The position numbers and the translations under genes are program-made. The notes below the pieces were generated by a model that worked only from the letters and a program-made list of their open reading frames with translations, had not been told where the DNA came from and ran no database searches. From Mortierella alpina (taxonomy: Eukaryota > Mortierellomycota > Mortierellomycetes > Mortierellales > Mortierellaceae), in NCBI GenBank assembly GCA_029449245.1, contig JANATF010000003.1:1-64000 (forward strand): a DNA stretch of 64,000 nt, in the 5' to 3' direction. Positions 10,989 to 21,300 of the stretch are shown one piece after another. Numbering within the stretch: the stretch's first letter is position 1; each line of letters starts with the position of its first letter.

Positions 10989-13216
10989 ATGGCCGAATGT
11001 TCATCAAGCGGGAACGCCATGCGGCAGTTCACAAAGCACTTCAACCAGGACACATCTCTACAGCGGGTACGGAGGAACCACAACCTGTCTACACTTGCTC
11101 CCCAGGTCTGCCATCCTCTTGTGAAAGTGAACCGTAGCACTCATCCAGAGCTTGATTCTGCTTTCCACAGGAGCACTTTAGAAATGCACCGTCAACTGCC
11201 GGCCCGTCCATGAGAACCGCCCGCCCAGCCATGGGTGCTGATGATCAGCAGGTAAGTCAAACCAACAGGGACTGACACAGAGAGAGCGTGTGTGTGCACA
11301 GTTGCATTTGAGAGTCCTGATGGAGAGGTACTGATGCCTGATTCGTCTTGTCCACCTGTCCTCAGCTGCTGGACGAGTTCTTTGAGCACCAAGCGCAGCA
11401 GCCGGGCGCACAAGGCCCGTTCGCCTTCAACGACATGCAGCACGAGCTATCTGCGATCCATCATGCGCCGGGATTTGACATGGCTCCAGGTACTTGAACC
11501 TTACCGGCTGGCTCGGAACAGATCCACTAGAAAGAAGAAAAAATGTTGATATGCAAGAGACTGTGAACATTAACTTTTTCGACCTCCTTCCTTTGGCCTC
11601 TGGATTCGGGTGTGTTCTCAAAATCGAAAGGTGCCGACTGGTCGCAAGAGTTTCATGGTCAACAAGGCGGCGCTCGACTGTTTGAACTCAACCCAGACGA
11701 GGAAGCAGCGTTCTCAGCAGCGTTTCAGCAGCACCAAGGCCCTCCTCACGGTATGACATGTTCGGATGGTTTCTGCTTCACTTGAGCACTGTGCTTGACC
11801 TGTGCCCGATCACACACTAACACCTTTTCGCCCTCTTGTTCGAATAACAGAATGGCAGGAGGAATTTATGCAGCGAGAGCATGTCGTAGGGGACATGCCA
11901 GCAGAGTTTGAAGCCGCCTTCCAAAAGAACTTTGACTGGGCCAATGAGTTTGCGCTTGTTGAAGACAAGGGCAAAGGCAGGGCGCTCGATGCCAACCATG
12001 CGTCGTGGGAGGCTCAGTTCGAGGCCGCGCAGCGTGACGGGGAGGCCACGTCGGCCAGCGCAAATCCCATCAACTTTGACGAGCATGAGCAGCTGGAGGA
12101 TCTCTGGAACACCCTCAAGGACAACCTCACGGATTCCGAGGACGTGCAGAACATCTTGGAGGATCCCTCGAGCTGGGAGACCGAGTTTTCCGATCTGAAT
12201 GCCGCATTGGCACCTCAACTGGGACCCTACACATTTGAGCCTAACAATCACTACCTGACGCACCCGGATCCCATGTCCGAGGGCATGCGCTTGATAGAGC
12301 AAGACGGCAGTCTCTCTGAAGCCGCACTGGCATTCGAAGCCGCGGTGCAAAAGGACGCCAACAACAGCACCGCATGGATGATGCTCGGCAACGTTCAAGC
12401 GCAGAATGAGAAGGAGGAGCCCGCGATCCGTGCTCTCGAGATGGCACTGCAAATCGACCCCAACAATTTGGAGGTGTACATGGTAACGTCTCTTTTTTCT
12501 GGTGTATTTGGTGGTAATGGTTTCATGAAATTACTCACTCTTGTTTCGTATTGTAGAATCTGGCCGTCAGCTACACGAATGAAGGATATGACCATCAGGC
12601 GTACGTGACGTTGGAGCGTTGGTTAGCGGCTAAATACCCAGATGTGGTTGCTGCCAATGGACCGTCAACCACGTCCATCAGCTCATGGGAAACACACGGG
12701 CGAGTGACGGACCTCTTTCTTCAGGCAGTGCGGAGCGCACCAGCTAGAGCCGAGATTGACGCAGACCTTCAAGTGGGCCTCGGTGTCCTGTTCTATGGCA
12801 GCGGCGAATACGAAAAGGCAGTTGACTGCTTCGTGGCAGGACTCAAGGCGCGTCCAAACGACTATCTTTTGTGGAACCGTCTTGGAGCCACCCTGGCCAA
12901 CAGTGGCAAGAGTGAAGACGCCATTGAGGCTTACCACAAAGCACTCGAGATCAAGCCCTCGTTTGTTCGAGCCAGATACAACTTGGGCGTCTCCTGCATC
13001 AATATTGGGTGTCACAAGGAGGCAGCGGAGCATCTTCTTGGAGCCTTGAGCCTGCACCAGTCGGACGACGGAAGCGACAGCGGTTCGGTGAACGTGAGCG
13101 GCAACCTTTGGGAGACACTTCGGCGGACGTTCATGATGATGGGCCGCACGGACCTTGCAGAGCGAGCAGTTGCTGGCTCGGACATTGGCCACTTCCGTAG
13201 CGAGTTTGAGTTTTAA
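10989..13216 (+). CDS. PEX5: Peroxisomal targeting signal 1 receptor Pex5
   Basis: Cycling cytosolic receptor that binds C-terminal PTS1 signals and carries matrix proteins into peroxisomes. Six exons (10989-11066, 11171-11251, 11366-11489, 11631-11750, 11851-12482, 12557-13216) give 564 aa. Cys4 in MAECSSSGNAMRQF matches the conserved N-terminal cysteine that is ubiquitylated for receptor recycling. Five WxxxF motifs for Pex14/Pex13 binding are visible: WSQEF (98), WQEEF (136), WANEF (164), WEAQF (187) and WETEF (243). From ~285 onward come TPR repeats, with the family signatures NNSTAWMMLGNVQAQNEKE, LAVSYTNEGYDHQAY, NDYLLWNRLGATLANSGKSE and PSFVRARYNLGVSCINIG. It converges on the fucosyltransferase-like gene with only 80 bases between stops. 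An acyl-CoA oxidase with a PTS1-like end lies 33 kb away. Confidence 0.96.
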
Positions 13217-13296
13217 GTCTTGACGTTGTAATATATATATACATACACGAACGCACCACCGATGCGTTTATTTTCTAGGTAGAGGTTGATGGGAAA

Positions 13297-14766
13297 CTAT
13301 GCTAGGTACAAGAGGTCGAAATACTGACACTCATCCCTGTCCCAAACCATTATGCTGTCGTCGTCCTGGCACTCGATGGCCGTCCTCTTCAACGCTTGTG
13401 GCCAAGTCTGTCGAGGATAGATGATGCTCCGGTTGAACCACGAGGAGGCTCTCATTGCAGCCAGCCAGGACATGGTGCTCTTACGACTACCCACCAACCA
13501 ACGTGCACCTCGTCCTGTCAGAACGACCGAATCGATCAAGGCAGGACTGAACGGTCCAAGGACCTTTGCAGCCTCCAGCAAGTTGGCGTCCTTTGCATGA
13601 TCCAGACGATACCATCCATAACTGTCAATCTCGCTCTTTTCCTGTTCCGACTGCGTGTCAGAGACGAGAACCACATGAGGCTTCTCGTCGTCGTTGGGCA
13701 GGCTGGCACAAATGGCATCGACCTGAGCCTTGTATTCGATCAGGGGCACGATGCAGTCCTGGTTTGTCTGGTTTAAGCACTTTAAGGCAATGTCACCGCG
13801 ACGCAAGTGGATCGCAATGTACTCCTTGAGAGGTGGTTTCCGTGAGAGGAATGTCTCTGCCATGGACCCCTGGTCCAGAATCGATGTGCCGAGATCCACT
13901 GGAGGGCGTGGGTGGATATGATCGTCCAGGAGCCCAAAGCGATACGAGATCAGATCCTCCACATAGGATTCGAACCGGGGCAGGAACCGCAAGTACTGTC
14001 CAGCCACTGTCCAGCCGACATCCCACCGGTTGCGGCCTAGCTCGAACTGTGCCGAGAAGGTGAAGCTGAAGCAGATGACGTTGTCCGTAGAGTTTTGGTT
14101 GCGCTCCAGAATGTCGCCTACGTAGGCCACGTTGTCTGCTGTTGAATAGCCTGGCACAGGCATGGGCTTGAGGTTTAGCAGGTACTGATACGCAAAGTCG
14201 GCCCCGATCGAGTCCTCCTCCCCAGCAAAGTAGTCGTGGCCATAGCTGCGAATGATCTGGCAGGGGAGTGGTTCTGCTAGAGCCCTCCATGCCTTTGGTA
14301 GGCTCGTTCTTGATCCAGCGTTGATGATCTTTCGCAACGCTGCATCTATAGGCTTGATGGCATGCCACTCGACCAGCTGGATACCCGAGTGCAGTGCCAT
14401 GTGCTCCAGATCCATGTAGTGGCTCCAAGGCTGGTTGGTCCCGAGGCGGTCGTGGCGGTTGGAGGTGATGGGGGGCACGACGAGGGTGCGGTTGAGGCGT
14501 TTAGCCATGGTTGCGGCGTTCTGGAAGGAGTAGAACTGGTTGGAGATGCCCTCAAAGGGGAGATAGACGAGATACTTTTGGGCGGGGTCCCACTGGCTCT
14601 TTGGTGCTGGAGGAAGGGGAGCACGAGAGGGCTTTGGTTTGGCTGGGACATGGTTGGAGAGGAGGCTGTCGAGCGCAGTACGCCGGAGCGAGTAGAGGAT
14701 GGAGAGGGTGATGGCCAGCAGAGAGGTGCCCAGGACCAGGAGCAGGTGGTGGTGCATGGGCTTCAT
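13297..14766 (-). CDS. O-fucosyltransferase-like type II membrane protein
   Basis: Single-exon gene of 489 aa from the ATG at 14766. An upstream in-frame reading to 14940 exists but lacks family features, whereas this start places a signal anchor (LLLVLGTSLLAITLSILYSL) right at the N-terminus, as expected for a Golgi/ER type II enzyme. The lumenal part has the GDP-fucose O-fucosyltransferase layout: YLVYLPFEGISNQFYSFQNA (donor-loop region), LNRTLVVPPI, the HLRRGD motif (320-325) that binds the nucleotide sugar, and VVLVSDTQSEQEKSEID near the end. NxS/T sequons are present (NRT, NST, NQT, NRS). Superfamily membership is well supported; the acceptor and even the sugar cannot be read from sequence. 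It is divergent from the Mpv17-like gene. Confidence 0.82.
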   Translation of the reverse strand: MKPMHHHLLLVLGTSLLAITLSILYSLRRTALDSLLSNHVPAKPKPSRAPLPPAPKSQWDPAQKYLVYLPFEGISNQFYSFQNAATMAKRLNRTLVVPPITSNRHDRLGTNQPWSHYMDLEHMALHSGIQLVEWHAIKPIDAALRKIINAGSRTSLPKAWRALAEPLPCQIIRSYGHDYFAGEEDSIGADFAYQYLLNLKPMPVPGYSTADNVAYVGDILERNQNSTDNVICFSFTFSAQFELGRNRWDVGWTVAGQYLRFLPRFESYVEDLISYRFGLLDDHIHPRPPVDLGTSILDQGSMAETFLSRKPPLKEYIAIHLRRGDIALKCLNQTNQDCIVPLIEYKAQVDAICASLPNDDEKPHVVLVSDTQSEQEKSEIDSYGWYRLDHAKDANLLEAAKVLGPFSPALIDSVVLTGRGARWLVGSRKSTMSWLAAMRASSWFNRSIIYPRQTWPQALKRTAIECQDDDSIMVWDRDECQYFDLLYLA

Positions 14767-15469
14767 GAGGAGATTTGCCGCGTGTGGCAATAGTGCTCTT
14801 GACGGTCGGACGACACAGTCAGTCGACGGGAGACATGACGCTAGGGCGTGCAGACCGAAGGAGCGAGCAGCGACGCTGTCCACACGGAGGGGAAGAGCAA
14901 AGGGCAGAGAAGCGAAGGACGAGGGGGGGAAGGAGAGCAAAGGGTACAGAAGAGAAGAAGAGAAAAGAGCAAAGGAATGAAAGGCAAACCAGCGGCCGTT
15001 GGTGGCACGAGGTCGTCTAATGCTCCAAATACCCTCCAGATGTCTCCCGATTCAGCCCTCGCATGACGACGAGCCCGGTCTGAGCTCAGACAGTGTGGAC
15101 GGGGATTCTCATCTCGCCGCGGGCCAGGTGCAACAGCACTGTCTGGCGAGCACGGGCCAGGCCAGAGGGGATCGATCGTCTGGCAACGCGGGACCCTGCC
15201 GGGAGGTGAGATGGCTCTGTGTGCGCGGACATGCACCTGCTGCATCATCGTGCGGCGATCGTGCGCAATCACAGCCACCGAGGCGATGATGTGACCATGA
15301 CTGACTGAAATAGTCGCTTTTCTCCTCGACCCCTGCCTTCCTGACACACTCCCTCTCTTCGTCCTTTTCTCTCACTCGCTCGCACGCTTCGACTCTCTCT
15401 CGCTTCTCGCTCCGAATGCACCTGGCACCCCCCCCCTCACCCTCTCCCCCTCCTCAGCAGCAATACACC
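14767..15469. promoter_or_regulatory. Divergent promoter, fucosyltransferase-like / Mpv17-like genes
   Basis: A 703-base gap between divergent starts. The 14880-14990 end is GA-rich on the + strand (pyrimidine-rich for the - gene), and 15340-15460 is CT- and C-rich just before the + gene. No RNA gene or convincing short coding frame was seen. Confidence 0.5.
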
Positions 15470-16637
15470 ATGGCATCCATCCTCAAGCCAGCCTACGCCT
15501 TCTACAACCGCCACTACCACGCCCGCCCCATCCTCACCATCTGCACCACCAACGCGCTCCTCGCCGGCATCTCGGACACACTCACCCAAAAGTACCTCGC
15601 CCCAGTACCGCTCACTCCAGAGCCTCTCACATCAGCCTCAACAGCAGGCGTGCTTCAAGATGCAAACGAGACGGTCCAGGAGGATGCCAAGGAGCTCGCC
15701 GTAGATATCGAACAGACTCTCCACGAGCCAGAACCAGAGCCACAGCCAGTTGCACCATCACTATCGCAACCCGCACCGCTGGATCTCCCGAGAATGGGCC
15801 GCTTCATGCTGTACAACTTCTCGGTCGCGCCCGTGATTCACACCTGGTACAGCTTTCTGGACAGAAACTTTCCACTCAAGAGCCTGTCAGCTTCTGCCTT
15901 GAACACAACCGTTCGCCCCCGATTGCTGCAAACCATGGCGCCAGCAATCAAACGCATGGTGGCAGATCAGACTCTCTTTGCTCCTATCGGTCTGGCACTC
16001 TTGTTTTCAGGCCTCACTGTACTGGAAGGCGGAGGCATACAGCAGATCCAAGAAAAATTGAACAATGCAAGTTGCATATATCATTAATCGCCTCTGCGGG
16101 GACCCGCTGCCAAAAGAGTCCTGATCATCCATCTGACTACTTTTTCCATTTTTCTATGCTTGCCATCTCTGAATAGACATACCTCTCGACACTCAAGGCA
16201 AACTATGCTGTCTGGCCCTTGGTGCAGCTGGTCAACTTTGGGTATGCCCATACAGTCATGGATTAGCAAACAATACAATCCAACGCGAACGCGGCGAGTT
16301 TGATCTGTTGTCTGACCTGGTTTTGTCGCCCTTCTCTTTAGTGTCATGCCGTTACAACTGCGCCTGCCCTTTGTCAGTGTTGTAGGAATTGCATGGAATG
16401 CATATCTGAGGTAAGGTTTTCTCGCGCAATGCATCATGGCATGTTGATCGCTGCTCTCGCAATGGAAGCCATGAACGCTGACGACCTTTTCGGCGCTACC
16501 GTGCTTTTCGGCGCTACCGTGCTTTTCGGCGCTACCGTGCTATTGCGAATAGCATGGTCAATACGCGAGCAAGTCGACTGGAAATGCAGCCATTGTCATT
16601 TGATTCCCCTAGACCATCCGAGCCCGTCAAGATGTAG
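15470..16637 (+). CDS. Mpv17/PMP22 family membrane protein
   Basis: Small multispanning protein of the Mpv17/PMP22/Sym1 family, found in the mitochondrial inner membrane or peroxisomal membrane. Four exons (15470-16066, 16177-16241, 16342-16410, 16553-16637) give 271 aa. Family marks: WxxY-type N-terminus AYAFYNRHYHARPILTICTT, NALLAGISDTLTQKY, PRMGRFMLYNFSVAPVIHTW, ADQTLFAPIGLALLF, and TYLSTLKANYAVWPLVQLVN then FGVMPLQLRLPFVSVVGIAW ending NAYLS. A ~70-residue Glu/Pro-rich insert (residues ~45-110) between the first two helices is unusual. Intron 1 (16067-16176) begins GCAAGT, a GC-AG intron, and intron 3 holds an 18-base triple repeat. Whether it is mitochondrial or peroxisomal cannot be decided from sequence. 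Confidence 0.9.
16067..16176 (+). other. GC-AG intron (Mpv17-like gene, intron 1)
   Basis: Donor GCAAGT after the codon AAT, acceptor GAATAG before ACATACCTC. Splicing here joins EKLNN to TYLSTLKANYAVW, the conserved family sequence, in frame. No GT donor nearby gives that junction. Confidence 0.85.
16486..16539 (+). repeat. Three perfect 18-base tandem repeats inside an intron
   Basis: The unit CTTTTCGGCGCTACCGTG occurs three times end to end (16486, 16504, 16522), followed by CTATTG. It lies in intron 3 of the Mpv17-like gene, shortly before its acceptor at 16552. An 18-base unit would also keep a reading frame, but the sequence is removed in the model that fits the family. Confidence 0.95.
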
Positions 16638-16737
16638 AAAGCATTAAATGTCTGGAACGGAGCGAGTGTGCACCCACGTTTTGTTGAATAGTTTTAATCC
16701 ATGGAGCATGGGTGGTCGACAAGGCACTACAGTCCTG

Positions 16738-17986
16738 CTATCTTGCGCCCATCATCTGGTCTTTCGTCCTGAAATAAGATGGCGAACTCTCCCGAGTGAT
16801 ATCCCAGCATCGATCAAGCGCCTCCAGCACATCTTTAGGGAGAGGTCGGCCCTTCTGGAGTGCCTCCAGATTGTGGACTGTATGCTTCACGGAGGAAGCG
16901 CCAATAATAATTCCTATGGAGGTGGACAAAAGAGAATGGAGGTGTCAATACGACCTGTTTGAGACCCGAACGGTGAAGGCGCAAATCAAAGAATGAGCAA
17001 TCTGACGCACCATCGCCGCGTTCCGCATTCATTTTGGAGTGAAATTGCAGCCAGTCGAAAGCGACCTGCACCAGATCCAGTCCATGAGGCTCACAGACCT
17101 GCTTGAGTACATCAACAGCGTCAAAATACTCCTTCTTCCAGTACCGATCGCGGTACCTAATTCGCACATGGAACAAAAGAGTGAGATGGCGGTTGCTACA
17201 TAGTGGGATTCGACAACGCGTCGACTCAGCCTTTACCTGGCACCTTGCTTTGCGTTTGGATCAAAGCGTGATCCCTGCTCGACTTGCCCCTGGTACGTGT
17301 AAGCGCCAGTCAACACTCCGCCGCAGAGGGGATTGTAGGCGTGGAAGCGGATTCCGAGCTCCTCCAAACAGGCAAACAGCTCGGGCTCGATGTGCCTTGT
17401 CAACGCATTGTACATTCCCTGGTACACCGTCGGGAGCACGTATCCATTGATCTTGCAGAGGTAATAAATCTGGGCCACCACGTAAGCGGGGTAGTTGGAC
17501 AGCCCAAAGACCTCAAACTTGCCCTGCTCGTAAAGATCGTTCACGGCCTTGAGGGTCTCCTCGATGGGCGTGGCATAATCCGGAGCATGGAGGTAAAAGA
17601 CATGGACCTTGTTGGTTCTCAGCGCAGCACACGATTCTTCGAGCGAGCGCTTGACCTTTTCAGTCTGCAGGCCACCCAGCTGCAAAGGGAAGACCTTGGT
17701 GTCGACGGTGAGTCCTGTGAGGTCGAGCTCGCCCATCATCTTTTCCGTGTTGCCGTCGGTGTAGATCCTTGCGGTGTCGAGCGCACTATGGCCATACTGG
17801 CGGAAGGTGCGGATGATCTCTGTGGCCTCCTCGTTGGTCTTGACGCGTGCGCCGCCTCCTTCGGGGCCAAAGGTCATGCAACTAATGGCGAGGATTATGT
17901 GGGATGAATGTCGCATAGCGCGTTGAGCATAGACGCTGCCTTTTTGCGAGTCGTGCTTACCCTAGAATGACACGCATGGTGGACAT
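16738..17986 (-). CDS. Aldo/keto reductase, AKR7 (aflatoxin aldehyde reductase)-like
   Basis: NADPH-dependent reductase of aldehydes and ketones. Four exons (17986-17961, 17881-17237, 17156-17011, 16913-16738) give 330 aa. The AKR catalytic tetrad is visible: Asp and Tyr in LDTARIYTDGNTE, Lys in VDTKVFPLQLGG, and His in VHVFYLHAPDYATP. AKR7-type marks include CMTFGPEGGGA near the N-terminus, FGLSNYPAYVVAQIYYLCKI, YQGMYNALTRHIEPEL, FHAYNPLCGGVLTG and GIIIGASSVKHTVHNLEAL, the cofactor-binding end. The first exon codes only about nine residues (MSTMRVILG); a second in-frame ATG three codons later is an alternative start. It converges on the Mpv17-like gene (100 bases). Role is probably general carbonyl detoxification. 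Confidence 0.93.
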
Positions 17987-18313
17987 TGGAGAGTCGTGGG
18001 ATGGGCTGTGAAGGAAGGAGTGGATGCAAAGAAAAGACAGTTGGAGAAACTGCTCAAGCTCACAAGAGCTTGATTCTCGGTGGCTGTGACCCAGCTCAAC
18101 GGGCCTCTCTCTTTCAACGCACTCTCTGCGTGTATTCAGTCACCTTCCTTGCCTCCCATTGTCCACTCTATTCCTCCCTCCTCCCCTCCTCTCCACTCTT
18201 GTCCACTCTTGTCCATCCTCGTCCACGCCCGTCCACCCTTGCCTGCGTGCCCTGCCCCATAGCCATTCCCGCTCACCGTCTCCTGCCGCATCTCCGCCTC
18301 CACACAGCTCGCC
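17987..18313. promoter_or_regulatory. Divergent promoter, AKR7-like / UBE2O-like genes
   Basis: A 327-base gap, C/T-rich on the + strand from about 18115 to 18300. Short C-rich frames here look like leader sequence rather than protein. Confidence 0.5.
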
Positions 18314-21300
18314 ATGGCAAAGGCCCTCATCACCGCCAAGGTAGGCTCTCCTTCCGTGCGTGTCCAGCCCTCTCCCTCGTGCTGCGGCCCACGCGCTCGT
18401 CCTACCAGCCTTGCTAATACCCGTCCCTGACTTCCCATCGCCATCAACCCCCGTCCACCTTACTCGACCCTCTATATCCTCCAGATCTTCTTGGAGGATG
18501 CAGTGCACCTCAAGGACAACCCAGACCGCCTCGGCTTGGTCGTCAGGACCTGGCATGACTTTGAGTCGGGCGAAAGCGATTCCGAGGACGAAGTCTCTTC
18601 AGGACCTGTAAGTTGTTTTGTTTGTTGCGACTTTGGACGCACAATGCAGGCCTGTGCCGTTCAATTAACGTGAGTTCTTTCCACTTGTTTAGCTTGGCCT
18701 TCAGCAAGTGGTGGTCCACTGGTGCGATGGCGCTGCGCCTCAGACGCTGCTCGAGGAAGATCTCGTTGTCGCAGATCGCTCATTCAGCCATGGGGATGTG
18801 GTCAAGCTGTCCCCGAACGACATCATGTCGGGATCAGTAATCGGAGTCAAAGTAGAGCTCGACCTGGAAAGGGTCTGTCCACCCATGACCAAATTCCTTG
18901 GAATCGACGCCCAGCATGTGGACTTTGTTCAGCAGTTTGCGGTCAACAACCATGTCATCTACGACGGCTGGTTGGGCGTCATTGAAGAGGTAGGCAACAG
19001 CTGTTGTCAAACGGCCGTTGAAAAAAAAAAAAAAAAAAAAAAAAAGAGTCCATTACCATTGTGCAAGCAACCTGACGACCGTACTCTGTAGGTGGAAGAC
19101 GAGGTCATCGTATTGTTGAGTGATAACAGCGTATGCGTGATCAAAAACTCGGACGACCTTGATCTACGCGATCAAATACACGACCAGTCCTGCTTCTTTC
19201 CGGACCACCTTGCCCCAGGACACGTAAGCTACCACGTATTATGAACTCTTGCAACCTGAATGCGTGAGATAAAGTTTCCTTTTCATTGACGCCCCAACCG
19301 TACTGGTACTTTAAATCACGGCAGGCTGTCTGTGGACCATCGCGCATCTTCAAGAACGCAAAATATATCCGCGGGACCTACTCTGGACAAAAGTCGGGAT
19401 ATGTGGCGCGGACAGAGGTCACTTCAATCACAGTCAACTGGCTCTCGTTCAACCCGCTGGCGCTTGACCAGACACCTGGAGTCGCGCCTCCCCCAAGAGT
19501 TTTGGATGATTTCGAAAACATTGTGGTATACAAGAGCGTGGAGCAGCACTGCACCTACGAACTCATGGATAGGGTTAAGGTAGTCGACCCGGACACCTTG
19601 AAAGGTAACGCACCTAGGGATCTACAGGAACGATCAGCAACATACGTCTACACGTTCCAAACAGCGGTGATGTTTTTAACATGCAAGCCTGCCTTTCTCT
19701 TGTTTTATATTCTTTGTTGATGCTTCGCAACCAGCTCTGGGTCTAAAAGAATACTGCCCTTATCTGAAAAGCAAAACGACAAGACTGCAATGCCCAGACA
19801 AGACGCACGACCATGACTTGGACTTTGCAACGGAAGAGATGGTAAATGCTCGGATTTGATGATATCTACTGGTAATATGCATCGGTCGGCACCGTATTAA
19901 CCTTTGCTATCTATGTAAAAACGAACAGAGAGTCATTGGGACAAGGACTCGCGTGACAGTGCAATGGCAGGATCTTTCCATTTCTTCCGACGTGTACTCA
20001 ACCGAGCTTGTGCCGTATCTGAATATTGATGATCAAGACGTTTGGCCTTCAGATTACGTCCTGCTGAAGGAAGGCGAGGTACTCACGAATGAAACAGGAG
20101 GCGTCGGCTTTGACAGGAAAAAGTCTGATATGCTTGGCATCGTACAGTCCGTTAACGCCAAGGAACGGACGACACTCGTCAAGTGGTTCAGCGAGGAGCG
20201 TGACCAAGGACTGGAGCAGGATACCGAGGAGTGCTCGCTCTACGAAATCATGTCACACACCGACCTCAAGTTCAGGATGGGAGACAAGGTCATCGTGAGC
20301 AGAGAGCGCGAACAGTCCCCATCGTCCGATATTGCACCAAGGGCTCCAAGTGTGGACGATGTCCTCGCCCTCGTTGCTCGAGGCAATGAGATTTGCAACG
20401 AGCTCCAAAAGCAACATCGTGGATCGGAGGTGTTTAATCATAAAATGATTGAACGGCGTGGAGTCGTCCTACTAGAGCGCTATGGAGTCGAAGGAGTCGA
20501 GGCATTGGATCGCTACCTGTCAGAGACGAACAAAATGGCATTGACCACCATGTACTGGCTGATTGACCGGGGCGACCCTCTCGCCCCTGCTGTTTCAGAG
20601 GAGACACTCGCCACTTTTACAGGCCTTGAAAAAGACATGGAGACCATTCGAACACGGCTCAATTGGATCGGCCAAATCTGGAAGGTATATCAGGATCGGC
20701 CCTCGGTGCTCGTGCGCTTCATGGACGGGACCACGGAGGAAGTCCCTGTGGGCAGGATAATGGTTGTTGAGGACGATGACGATGATGAGGATGATGATGC
20801 AAGTGAGGACGAAGGAGAGTTTGAGGAATACGATTTTGATCAGGAGGACGGCGAGGAAATCTCTTCGGACGACAGCTGGGAGACCGATTCAGGAGCCGAG
20901 GACGACTCGATGAGCGATGTTGAGGAGGAGGTCTCGGCACTGAGAACAAACAAAGCAGATAACGATAGCAATGACAGCGACGGTGACAACAAGGAAAACT
21001 CGCCATTGCCACGGGCCAACGGAGATGAGCCAGTGGCGGAGAAAGATGGTGTTGACAAGACCCCCCAGAGTCACATGCGCGACCCACTTTCAGAGTCTGA
21101 AGATGTAGCGACATCGGACCAAGGCGCGAACATTCCACAGCGAAAACCAGCTCAGGAACACGGGGATTGGAAGAGCTTTCTTGTCGCTGAAGCCACACCT
21201 GCGGATCACCACTTTTATCAGAGCCATCCCACTGCCCCTCCCAGCGACAGAGCCTGGATCAAGCGTATTGTCAAGGAACACTCTATCTTGTCGTCTTCGT

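Noticed and set aside
13966-13976. On the - strand, GGTTCGAATCC, an exact match to a tRNA T-loop/B-box.
   Set aside because: It lies inside the single-exon fucosyltransferase-like coding sequence (RFESYVED), and no A-box or cloverleaf is present around it.
14767-14940. A longer start for the fucosyltransferase-like gene at 14940.
   Set aside because: It would add 58 residues ahead of the signal anchor with no family support; the ATG at 14766 places the anchor correctly.
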